Shown here: piece by piece, positions 1 to 15,157 of the stretch
Layout of the letters: every line of letters begins with the position of its first letter
How positions within the stretch are numbered: position 1 is the first letter of the stretch
Assembly (NCBI GenBank): GCA_002104895.1
Contig: MCFG01000667.1
Location: 1 to 17,134 of the forward strand
Direction of reading: 5' to 3'
DNA from: Anaeromyces robustus
Lineage: Eukaryota; Neocallimastigomycota; Neocallimastigomycetes; Neocallimastigales; Neocallimastigaceae
DNA length: 17,134 nucleotides
Notes under the pieces: model-generated
The model's input: only the letters and a program-made list of their open reading frames with translations
Database searches by the model: none
What the model was told of the DNA's origin: nothing
Position numbers and translations under genes: made by a program

Positions 1-560
1 TATTATTATGATTATTATGATTTCTATGTTTTGATCTTTTCTTAGTAGGTTGTGCGGTAGATGGGGCTTTTGGTCTAGCTTCCTTTGCAAATTGTTCACC
101 AAAAATTTGAGTTAATTCATAACGAATACTATAACAATATTCTTTAGCAGCTTCATATGCATCATCAAAGGGTATCCAAGTTCCTTGAATTTTTAAAATT
201 CCACCTCTATTTATTTATTTATTTATTATTATTAATAAAAACTTATTAATTCATCCATATATTTCTTTTCTAAAAATTATCAATAAATATAATAATATAT
301 ATATTTATTAAATACCATTATGCATACCTTATTTTTCTAATATCTTTAGCTGTTTTTTCAACATTTTCCATCTCTTTCATAATATTTCTACCTTCACCTC
401 TCTTACTCCATCCCATAGCTTTACGAATACTAGTCCAATTGACATAGCCACATTCGGAATCCCACATAACTATAGTACCATTAGAACTAGTAAATTCATA
501 AACGGATATATAGCCACGTTCATCTTGAGAAGTATTGTAAATATTCTTGTTAATAGTCAT
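1..560 (-). CDS. APSES/KilA-N-type DNA-binding protein, Xbp1/Bqt4-like (5' part, truncated by left edge)
   Basis: This is probably a fungal APSES-family protein that binds DNA in the nucleus. Exon 1 is 560..328 and exon 2 is 206..1 (minus strand). The 121-nt intron 327..207 starts GTATGC and ends ATAG; splicing is in frame (AG+A, Arg78). The visible 146 residues hold an APSES/KilA-N fold at about 17-117: a beta strand (ISVYEF, then TIVMW), a helix-turn-helix segment (GYVNWTSIRKAMGW, 38-51), then RGGILKIQGTWIP (78-90), YCYSIRYELTQIFGEQF (101-117). The KIQGTW motif followed by an 'IRY..L..IFG' helix resembles the Xbp1/Bqt4 subgroup more than Mbp1/StuA. A basic stretch (KKRSKHR, 133-139) could be a nuclear localisation signal, and a His/Asn-rich tract begins at the window edge. 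I chose ATG 560 because the domain starts just after it and no coding sequence is visible upstream. The C-terminal part and any ankyrin or membrane region lie outside, so the exact subfamily is uncertain. Confidence 0.8.
207..327 (-). other. Intron 1 of the APSES-like gene
   Basis: A 121-nt phase-2 intron starting GTATGC and ending AATAG on the minus strand. It falls inside the DNA-binding domain, between KI and RGG. Its 3' half carries a short (TAAA)n run on the coding strand. Retention would meet a stop codon two codons into the intron. The intron is supported by the continuity of the APSES motif across the junction. Confidence 0.8.
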
Positions 561-1285
561 TTTACTATATAAATATTTTAATGTAAAGTTAAATTTATAA
601 TAATTTTTTTTCTTTTATTATTTAATTTTTGCTTTGATTTATATAATGAGTGAATATTATTGATTATAATAACAAAAATGATTCTAACAATATTTAATAA
701 AATATTATTAAAAAAGGTATAAGTTGTAAAATAACTGAACAACGAAAAAATTTAAATTAACGATAATGATTAAATAAATGATAAAAAATGAAAGGTATAT
801 TTAATTGTTATAAGTTAAAAAGAACTGATAAATATGATTTATTATGATATATTAGTAAAAAATCGTGTTTTTTTTTTTATCTGCCTTAATGTTTAACTAT
901 ATTACTGTCATTAATATTAAATTTATCTGATAACTATAAAAAATAATATATGGGAAGGTAATTACTTAAATAAAATAAGATATATTATAAATTAATTTAA
1001 TAAATTTTTGTATTATTTAAAAATTTAAAACGAAAAAAGTTTTAAAATTAAATGGTGAAAAAAAAAAAAAGGAATCTTTTGAATATTTATATAATAAAAT
1101 AAATTTTAAAATAGAAAAATATTAAATAGTAATTTTAAATGAAATTAAAATTTAAAAATTTTAATTAAAAACTCTTAATATTATTTAAATTACTTCACAA
1201 TGATTAATATATTATTTAATTAATATTATATAATATATATGAATTTCATTATTAATTAAAATTTATATATATATATATTATTTAT

Positions 1286-1287
<2 letters not shown>
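561..1287. other. AT-rich upstream region of the APSES-like gene
   Basis: I see no gene here. The stretch is almost pure A/T with oligo-A and oligo-T runs, and presumably contains the promoter and 5' leader of the minus-strand gene starting at 560. No specific regulatory site can be assigned. Confidence 0.5.
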
Positions 1288-1322
<35 letters not shown>

Positions 1323-1323
1323 T

Positions 1324-1411
<88 letters not shown>

Positions 1412-1427
1412 TTATTAATTATTATTA

Positions 1428-1459
<32 letters not shown>

Positions 1460-1465
1460 TTATTC

Positions 1466-1500
<35 letters not shown>

Positions 1501-1537
1501 ATTATTATTATTCTATTATTATTATTATTATTATTAC
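1288..1537. repeat. Compound (TTTA)n then (ATT)n microsatellite
   Basis: From about 1288 to 1413 the plus strand is a TTTA tetranucleotide array with one TATATTA interruption near 1321-1327. It passes into an ATT trinucleotide array from about 1420 to 1537, with sporadic CTT and ATAATT variants. It lies in intergenic DNA and has the T-rich strand on plus, opposite to the arrays nearer VAC14. Confidence 0.9.
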
Positions 1538-2523
1538 TAATCAATATTAACTATTAGTTTGTTTTAGTATTATTTATATAATTCTAATATATATTTTTTG
1601 TATTTTTTTTTTATGTTATACAGTTTTTTTCTTTTTTTTTTTTAAAAAAAAAATATTATTAAAGTTATATATTAAAAAAATTTTAAAAAAAATAAAAAAA
1701 AACTTTTCATTAATTTATTAATACACCATAATTTTTTTAAAATTCGTTCTTTCAATTAATAATTTTTTTATATGATATTTTTTATTTTTAAAGGTTTTGT
1801 AAATTGGATTATGATTATTTTAAAATTTAACTTATAATTATTTGTTGAGCATATAATAATAAAAAGAGTTTCTTAATACTTTAAAATAAACCTTAATTAT
1901 ACTAATTACAACTTCTAAATTAAAAAATGATAATGGATGATACATTTTATATAATATATAACAATAAAATTAGTTCAAAAAAAATTATAGTAGATAATAA
2001 AACTAATTATAATTAATTATAACAATCATGAAAATATATATATATAAACGCGTTTTATTAAAAATGATATATTAATAGATATTTTTGATATTAAAAAGAA
2101 GAGTCATGTTCCTTTCTTTTTTTTTTTTTTTTTTTGTTGTTGTTGTTATGTGTACAGAGAATGTATATTTATGGATATATAATAAAATGGATATAAATGG
2201 TAATATATAAGACACTTTGATAATTTGGAAAATATGCTTATATTAATTAAATTTTTAATATATTTAAAACAATAGTAATCGCGAAACTCGTTAATTAAAA
2301 AAAACTAAATGAATAATGATAATATAATAAATATTAAAAAAATACACATCACATAAAGCATTAACATTATTTCATAAATAATGAAAATATTGAAAAAAAT
2401 TAAAAATTAATAATATATTAATATATTGGTAATGTATATTAATTTTTTAAAAAAATGATTATAGTAGATATATTATAATTCATTTAAAACTTCATAAAAT
2501 ATTATTAAAAAAAAAAATTAATA

Positions 2524-2537
2524 TTGGTAATTACCAA
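2524..2537. other. 14-bp perfect palindrome beside a T-rich tract
   Basis: TTGGTAATTACCAA is a perfect palindrome and keeps four G/C pairs in a region that is otherwise nearly all A/T. A pyrimidine tract of roughly 100 bases follows at once (2539-2640). This could be a dimeric protein-binding site or chance; no adjacent gene is visible. Confidence 0.4.
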
Positions 2538-2798
2538 GTTTTTTTTTTTTTTTTGTTCTTTTATTCTTTTCCTTTTTTCTATTTTTTCTTTTTTACTTTT
2601 TTCTTTGAAATTTTAATTTTTTCCATTTATTCAATGTTTTTAAAAAAAACTTAACAATTATTATTGAATTAACATAATAATATATTGTTAAAGATTATAT
2701 TTAAGATTGATGAATATTTTTTTAGTAACATTTATTATTGACTTTTTAATCAAGTTACTAAATAATAAAAATAAGATAAAAAATCAACTAATTCACTT

Positions 2799-2834
2799 AA
2801 TTCTTGTTAAAATATTAATTCTTGTTAAAATATT
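2799..2834. repeat. 18-bp perfect tandem duplication
   Basis: The 18-bp unit AATTCTTGTTAAAATATT occurs twice head-to-tail with no mismatch (2799-2816 and 2817-2834). It is consistent with a recent local slippage duplication in intergenic DNA. Confidence 0.85.
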
Positions 2835-4906
2835 ATAGTATTTAATAATTATTGTTTTAATATATAATTTCTTTATATTAACTAATTTAATTAAAAATCT
2901 TTAATTAAAACATTTATAGAAAATATAAATCTATTAAATTATTCGAAACATTTTTATATATTTATTAAAAGTATATTTATAATTATAACTTAACACAGAA
3001 AAAAACATTCAATGTATTCGAGTCATATTTTTATAAAAATATACAATATATATAAATATTAAAATAATTATTTCTAATAAACTAAATATAAATTAAAATC
3101 AAAAGATAAGTTATATAATTATTTAAACTAAAATAATATATCACTATTTTTTAATAATTATAGTAATTTATATTTTATGGTTATTTTCATTATTTCTTTG
3201 ATTACAAAATAGAATATAGCTATTTATAATTATTGTACTGAAGAATGCATAATAAATATATAATAAATATATAAATTATTTTTAAAATTTCTATAATTAA
3301 TAAATAACAATAACAATAACAATTAAAGTATTGTTGTTAAATAACTATTATTAATAAAAAAAAAACAAATAATAAAAAAAAGCAAATATTAATAAATACT
3401 ATTAATTTACTAATTTACTTATTAAAAAATATTATTGTTAAATTCAAAAAAAAAAGAACTCGAAATAAAATTGGTTATATTGAAATAAATTAAATATACT
3501 ATAATATATATATAAACATAAAACTGTTAAACATATATAAAGTATTAACTTTAATACATAATATATTATTATATAATATAATATTTTGGCTAAATAGTTA
3601 AAATTGATATATCAAGCTATATTAAGTTTAATTAAAAAATCTCGATTATGAAATACATTAAACTTTAAATTTATGAATAAAAAACTTTTATATATTAATT
3701 TTATTTGATATTATTTTATCGAGTTTTTATTTAGAATTATATATATTATAAAAGTTATAAAAGTTATATTAATTATATATAAAATATTTAAATTAAAATA
3801 GCCTATTAATGTTTAATATTAATATGAATAATTTAAAAAAAAAAAAAAAGCAAAGAATTGTCCATTATATTTTATTTAAAAATAAAAATAAATTAAAAAA
3901 TAAAAACAAAAAATAAAAAAAAAAAAACAATTTATTACTTTTTTTTTAAACTTTCAATTGAAATTTTACACCATAATTAAATAATATATATAGTTTAATA
4001 TATTAAAATGTAATGTAAAAACAACGAATTAAAATTTTAATTGATAAATAACTTTAATTATTTATGACTTTTTTTAAAAAAATAAAATAAAATAAAATAA
4101 AAATATAAAATAAAAATAAAAATATAAAAATTACTACAACATTACAACAATAAATATATCTCCGACAATATAATAAATATATGAAAAACACCAAAACATT
4201 ATAACTAGTTATTTTCTCTATATACAATTATTAGGAGAAATATTAACTTGTTTTATATGTTATATTGATAATCTTTAAAATATTTGTTAAACGATATATA
4301 TATGTGAATAATCAGATAATTCTAATTTTTAATAGATAACTATTTTCTAATAAAAATGCTTATTTATTTTAAATTTTATTACCGATTTTTATATTATTCT
4401 ATTTTTTATTATTATTATATCTGTTTATATAATGACTTACCATGAAAAAAATTATAAAAAAAGTAATTAAAGCATAGAATTCATTTCAAATTTAATTAAT
4501 ATGATGTAGGGTTTTTTTTAATTAGTTCTATTAATATTAATATATAAAATATATAATGTAAAAAAATAAATATTATTAATTAAATTACATTTAATTAATT
4601 TATTAATGTAATCCTTTAATTAATATTATTTTTTAATAAAAATAAATAATTAATTTGATAATCATTATTTTAATAATGTAATAATGATATAATTAATACT
4701 TTTTTCAAAAATAAAAAGGCATGGTATCTAAATTAATAATTCAATGTACAAGAAAGCTTGTATTATACCATTGTATGATTGCATAATATGTTTAATTTTT
4801 TTCATACTATGCTAAATTTATGTATTTAATAATGTACACATTAATTATATTGTTAAAATATTGAAAAGTATTGATAAAAAATATACAATATTTTACAATA
4901 TTTTAA

Positions 4907-4938
4907 AATTACAATTATAGTTAATTACAATTATAGTT
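4907..4938. repeat. 16-bp perfect tandem duplication
   Basis: AATTACAATTATAGTT is present twice head-to-tail (4907-4922 and 4923-4938), flanked on both sides by TTTTAAAA. Just upstream ACAATATTTT is also doubled. These are short local duplications with no visible function. Confidence 0.8.
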
Positions 4939-5536
4939 TTAAAATATATTACTTAATTTAAAGATAAAAAAACTTGATTGTTTATTAAAAATATATATGA
5001 TTATTTTATTTGTTATACAATCAAGAATTTATATAATCTGATTTAAATATTTTCTATATATTATTAATTATACTACATCTTAAAGTTTTCGATAGTTTTA
5101 TTAAAATAAAAAATGTTAAACATAACTTCTCAATTGTATGAATATTTATTTATTACAAGTATTTGTTCTTCATTTTTATATATATATTATTATTTATTAT
5201 ATATTTATTTATAATAAAAATAAATTTCTATTTATTTATTATTTTCTATTTTGTTAATATTTTATGATATATTTAAATTAAAATTATTAATTATTAATCT
5301 TAAATTATTATATTATATATATTGTTTTATTTTATTTTATTTTATTTTATTTTAATTTCTCTAATTTTAAAGATTTTAATATTTAATAAAAAATAATATT
5401 TCACATTATTTAGAGTTTTCTAAATATTGTATTTATTTAAAATACAAAAAAGCTATAAAATATGGTTTCCCATTTCACCAGGTCACGTTTTTTTTGTGGC
5501 TAAACAAAATATATATACATTCATTAATACATAATC

Positions 5537-5715
5537 TATTTATTATTTATTATTTATTATTTATTATTTATTATTTATAATTTATTATTTATTATTATTT
5601 ATTATTTATTATTTATTATTTATTATTTATTATTTATTATTTATTTATTATTTATTATTTATTATTTATTATTTATTATTTATTATTTATTATTTATTAT
5701 TTATTATTATTTATT
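5537..5715. repeat. (TTTATTA)n 7-bp minisatellite
   Basis: A heptanucleotide array built from TTTATTA units, with occasional units lengthened or shortened by three or four bases (near 5575-5600, 5640 and 5705). It lies between two G/C-richer patches that share an inverted 12-bp motif (5469-5480 and 5782-5793). Confidence 0.85.
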
Positions 5716-6216
5716 AAATTAATATAATTACATTTTTAATATGGCGTATTTTTTAAGAAGTGTAAGTTTTTGTATATAAATTGGTGAAATGGGTCACATC
5801 CATAAAATATATTTAATACCTTCAATTTAAATATAGTTGAAATTTAAACTAATATATATTATATAGAAATCTCGAAATATTACGTTATAATATCATTTTA
5901 AATATTTAAATTATTAAATTCTTATTGCTTTAAATAATATAAAATATAAAAACCTTCAATTAATATATAATGCTTTTTATAAAATATAAAATTTTTATAT
6001 ATTATTCATTTATAGATATACAATAGTATATCCTTATTTTTAATGAATAGATAAATTATTTAGAAGGATTAAATGGGTTATATTATTTTTATAACTCATT
6101 TTAAATTATCATTAAAAGGTTATTATAAAAAAATAATAAATGATTTTTAAATTTTCACATTGTGTAACTTTAACATATTATAATAATTAATGAGAATAAT
6201 TAATGGTAAGTAAATA
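5716..6216. other. AT-rich intergenic stretch
   Basis: No gene is supported. A short patch at 5741-5797 is richer in G/C: it has an ATG at 5741 followed seven codons later by GTAAGT, and the motif TGGTGAAATGGG at 5782. No continuation of an open frame could be linked to it. Confidence 0.5.
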
Positions 6217-6275
<59 letters not shown>

Positions 6276-6284
6276 ATAGATAGA

Positions 6285-6371
<87 letters not shown>
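6217..6371. repeat. (TAAA)n tetranucleotide array with GATA interruption
   Basis: About 155 bp of TAAA units on the plus strand, with a GATA-type variant near 6279-6285. On the minus strand it would read as a Leu/Phe/Ile/Tyr repeat, which I take as an artefact of the repeat and not a protein. It may lie inside a hypothetical intron that begins GTAAGT at 6206 (see the remnant at 6413). Confidence 0.9.
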
Positions 6372-6372
<1 letters not shown>

Positions 6373-6412
6373 AAATATATAAATAATAAATATATAAAAC
6401 TATAAACAAAAG

Positions 6413-6526
6413 TTTCATGAAGATATAAATAATAAATTGAAATTTTATAACGGAAAGGAGGAATTCGTTAAGAAGATTCAAAGTATTTATTTATTTTTTT
6501 CTGTATTTATTTTCATGCTACTTTAA
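6413..6526 (+). other. Possible small exon or coding remnant (weak)
   Basis: One plus-strand frame from 6413 is open to TAA 6524-6526. Its first 23 codons look protein-like, with charged and aromatic residues (for example KLKFYNGKEEFVKKIQ), and the underlying bases are markedly richer in G/C than the surroundings. The patch is preceded by AAAAG. An ATG|GTAAGT lies upstream at 6203-6211, so ATG 6203 spliced from 6206 to 6412 would be in phase 0. The last 14 codons are T-rich and hydrophobic and may be intron or 3' UTR instead. I do not recognise a family. It could equally be chance or a decayed gene fragment. Confidence 0.2.
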
Positions 6527-6710
6527 CTTTATGTATATATTTAAATGCTGCTTTAACTTTATATAATTGAAAATAGAAAGTGTATCAATTCAATAAATTA
6601 TCATTAATTCAAATAATTATTTATTTATTCCAACACATTATAAAATTAAATTTGAAATTTATAATAAAATTTTTTTATTGAAAAAACGAGTAAAATGCAC
6701 ATATTAAATG

Positions 6711-6969
6711 AATATTATTAAAGAGTAAATGTCATGATAACAAATAAGAAGAGGAATTATCATTTATGTTGAATTTTAAATTTATTATATTTATTAAATA
6801 CTAAATAAAGGAAATTTTGATAAATAATTATTATTTTCAATATTATTAAAAAGTAAATGTCATGATAACAAATAAGAAGAGGAATTATCATTTATGTTGA
6901 ATTTTAAATTTGTTATATTTATTAAATACTAAATAAAGGAAATTTTAATAAATAATAATATTATTTTCA
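6711..6969. repeat. 128-bp tandem duplication with internal inverted repeat
   Basis: Copy 1 is 6711-6838 and copy 2 is 6839 to about 6969, offset by 128 bp. I see three substitutions (for example G/A at 6723 versus 6851) and a 3-bp insertion near the end of copy 2. Each copy holds ATGATAA and TTATCAT as perfect 7-bp inverted arms (6734-6740 with 6757-6763; 6862-6868 with 6885-6891) around a 16-nt purine-rich loop. No open frame spans either copy. Confidence 0.9.
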
Positions 6970-7405
6970 ATTTTAAAATTCTAAAACATTTTCATTTTTT
7001 CGTAAATGGTGAATAATTTTGAATTTAAAAATTACACAATATAAAATTTTAATAAATTAATAAAATTCAAATAAAAATAAGTATAATTTTATTTCAATAA
7101 TATTATCAACAAATGTAATAAGAATTCCATAATTTTTACAGTATTAATTATTAATAAATTAAAAACAAACATAAATATTTATTTTCATTAATATTAATAA
7201 CAAATAAGTTTATCATTATAATATTATATATGAGAATTTATTTATATTAAATATATTGTATAAATAAAATTCAACAAAACGTGTTTAAAATATACAATAA
7301 TATATAAATTAATAATATATAAATATATATATAATAAAATAAAATATTAAATAATATACCACTTTTTTTATTTTATAGTTTTTTTTTAGTGTTATATATA
7401 TTTAA
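6970..7405 (+). promoter_or_regulatory. Upstream region of VAC14
   Basis: This is AT-rich DNA before the VAC14 start codon, holding no gene. A T-rich stretch (about 7361-7388) with TTTATAG and TTTTTTTTAG sits just before the ATG. It could be leader sequence or the 3' end of a 5'-UTR intron. No TATA or other element can be singled out in such a composition. Confidence 0.4.
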
Positions 7406-12958
<5,553 letters not shown>

Positions 12959-13027
12959 AATTTCAAAATAAATAAATTATACCTATTATTTTTGTATATT
13001 AAATATTTTATATTAAATAATTAGAAA

Positions 13028-13070
<43 letters not shown>

Positions 13071-13186
13071 AATTAGGTAAAGGAAAATAAAATAATAAAA
13101 TAAAAAATTAAATTAAATCAAAATAAATAAATAAATAAATAAATAAAAATAAATAAAAATAAATAATAAATAAATAAATAAATTAA

Positions 13187-13222
<36 letters not shown>

Positions 13223-13225
13223 AAG

Positions 13226-13276
<51 letters not shown>

Positions 13277-13305
13277 ATCAAATAAATAAATCAATAAATC
13301 AATAG
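12959..13305. repeat. VAC14 downstream region with (TAAA)n arrays
   Basis: After the TAA at 12956-12958 comes a short AT-rich 3' region with AATAAAT-type sequences that could serve in polyadenylation. Tetranucleotide TAAA arrays follow at about 13025-13072 and 13117-13300, with occasional TAAAA, GTAA and TCAA variants. No gene is seen. Confidence 0.85.
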
Positions 13306-14069
13306 GAATGATAAATTTATATAAAATTTATTTGATTTATTTAATTCATTTACATTTTTTAATATGATTAATATATATAAAAAAATTATTAATAAAATTA
13401 TTAAATACAACAAAATTAATGTATTAATATATTTATTAATAAAAAAATTTTTTTATTATATTGTATTCTATATATATTATTTAATCACTCTATTGACCAA
13501 TAGAATGATTATATAGTATAAAAATTTTATATTGCAGTTCTACAGTACTAATATAGATCATCCAATACAATATTGAATTATTAACAATTAAATAAGAATT
13601 TTTTGTAAAACAATGCAATAAACAAATAATATTTAAAACCATTTAATTGATATAATAAAAAGTTAAAAGTAAATTTATTGTATAAATGAAAAATGAAAAA
13701 TGATATAAATAATATTTTACTATTGAAATAAAAGAAAATCATTTTCAGATAATTGAGTGTTTAATACATTAGTTAAAAATTATTATATAACAATTATAAT
13801 TTTTATGTAATTCAGACAAATATATTAATAATATATTGTATTTATATATAAATATATACAATTAATATAATTGTAATATAGTACTGTAATTAATTATTAC
13901 GAATATATTAAGTTATTTTTTTTCCATAAATTTTGTAATAAGATTATTGCAATTCATATAATATACTGATACATTTTATAATATATTAATAATAATAATA
14001 ATAATAAACTATTAATATATGCCGATTAATTTATTTAATCTTTTTTTTTAATATCATAAATAAATAGTC
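13306..14069. other. Intergenic AT-rich DNA
   Basis: No gene is supported on either strand. The only clear structure is the 13-bp inverted repeat at 13483-13510. Confidence 0.55.
13483..13510. repeat. 13-bp inverted repeat with a 2-nt spacer
   Basis: AATCACTCTATTG and CAATAGAATGATT pair at 12 of 13 positions across an AC spacer. The single mismatch is C/A on the plus strand, which would be a G-U wobble in minus-strand RNA. CTATAT-type sequence outside the left arm and ATATAG outside the right arm could lengthen the stem with a bulge. This could be a hairpin, a cruciform or a small mobile-element relic. Confidence 0.7.
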
Positions 14070-14072
14070 AAA

Positions 14073-14116
<44 letters not shown>

Positions 14117-14118
14117 AA
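14070..14118. repeat. (TAAA)n array
   Basis: A short TAAA tetranucleotide array of about a dozen units on the plus strand in intergenic DNA between VAC14 and the RRM gene. Confidence 0.9.
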
Positions 14119-14779
14119 AAACAAAACAAAATTAAACTAAAAAAAAAAAATAATATATATTATTATTACACTTTTTTTCTCTTCTTTTTAATTTTCAGTT
14201 TTTTTTTTATTAATTTTATTTTTGAAAAGAAATATAGATAAATATTTCTTTACATAAAACATTTCTTATATATATTAATACATTATAGATTTTAATAAAT
14301 TTCTAGAATTTTTTTTATTACTTATACTATTTAAATGTATGTTTTGTATAACTTGTATTTTTAATTATACTTTATATAATTGTTATTTGGATTATAATAT
14401 TATTTGAAAAATATAAAAGTAAATATAAAGAATCGTAAAAATATTCGTTGATAAATCACAGCTAAATATGATATATATAAACAATTGATTTAGTATTCAT
14501 TTAATGAAATCATACAATAACATCAAATAATTAAAATTATAAACAAAAATATCAAAATATTTATAAATTAATTTCATGATTATTAATTGAATTAATGAAA
14601 TTTTTTGGAATATACATAAAACGATATTTTAAATAAACAAGATTTTGAATGCATTTGTTTTTTTTATAGACTCTGAAGATAACACAGAATAAATAATTAA
14701 ATAAAAGAAAGGAAATATAATGAATCATTATTTATTTACTATAAATCTTTTTTATATAATTAAATCAAAAATCAATAAA
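14119..14779. other. Intergenic AT-rich DNA with a splice-acceptor-like site
   Basis: No gene is supported. At 14655-14691, TTTTTTTTATAG is followed by a G/C-richer stretch reading SEDNTE and then TAA. It resembles a tiny terminal or leader exon, but no donor exon could be tied to it. Confidence 0.45.
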
Positions 14780-14782
14780 AAA

Positions 14783-14829
<47 letters not shown>

Positions 14830-14830
14830 G
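14780..14830. repeat. (TAAA)n array
   Basis: A TAAA tetranucleotide array of about a dozen units, ending in a TAAG/TAAA/CAAA variant. It is intergenic, upstream of the RRM gene. Confidence 0.9.
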
Positions 14831-15157
14831 TAAACAAATAATATAAAATAATATACAAAATCATATTAATAATTCTACTTAATAAAAAAAATTAAACTTA
14901 AATATAATTAAAATTATAAATTCAAAGTCTTAATAATCAGATATTAAATAATAATATATTTCATCATATATATTAGCATTATCAATTTAAATATTTAGAA
15001 ATTTAAGAATAAAAATTATTTAAAAAAATAAATAAACAAAAATACATAAAATAAAATATACAAATTATATAATTAATTCATTTATTTGTATATAATAGTT
15101 TTTTTTTCTCTTTTTTTTTTCTCCATTTTTTCTTTATAATAAAAACGAAATATAAAA
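14831..15157 (+). promoter_or_regulatory. Upstream region and pyrimidine-rich leader of the RRM gene
   Basis: No gene is seen before the ATG at 15158. A marked T/C tract (about 15101-15134), then A-rich sequence, immediately precedes the start codon (TATAAAAATGG). Pyrimidine tracts before start codons are common near fungal transcription starts; assigning this one as a promoter element is inference. Confidence 0.45.

Larger units (their letters stand above)
1538..5536. other. 4-kb AT desert without recognisable genes
   Basis: I read both strands for coding patches, splice pairs and tRNA-like T-loops and found none I can support. The region is A/T apart from isolated G/C bases, with repeated oligo-T tracts near 2119-2136, 2539-2625 and 5488-5496. 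Small structures listed separately are the palindrome at 2524, tandem repeats at 2799 and 4907, and a GC-richer patch at 5463-5506. Every forward frame is closed at short intervals. Confidence 0.6.

Noticed and set aside
3000-3030. T-loop-like TTCGAGTC, considered as a tRNA
   Set aside because: No acceptor stem, D-arm or anticodon arm can be formed around it in the surrounding A/T sequence.
4745-4775. TACAAG-AAAG-CTTGTA hairpin, considered as a terminator or RNA gene
   Set aside because: A six-base stem of low G/C content is expected by chance in several kilobases, and no adjacent gene uses it.
6200-6481. Minus-strand Leu/Phe/Ile/Tyr repeat open frame resembling a membrane protein
   Set aside because: Most of it is the TAAA array read backwards. 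The apparent hydrophobic helices follow from T-rich codons, and no conserved segment is visible.
14655-14691. Acceptor-like TTTTTTTTATAG followed by a short frame and stop, considered as an alternative last exon of VAC14
   Set aside because: VAC14 already ends cleanly at 12956, 1.7 kb upstream, and there is no supporting donor or conserved sequence.
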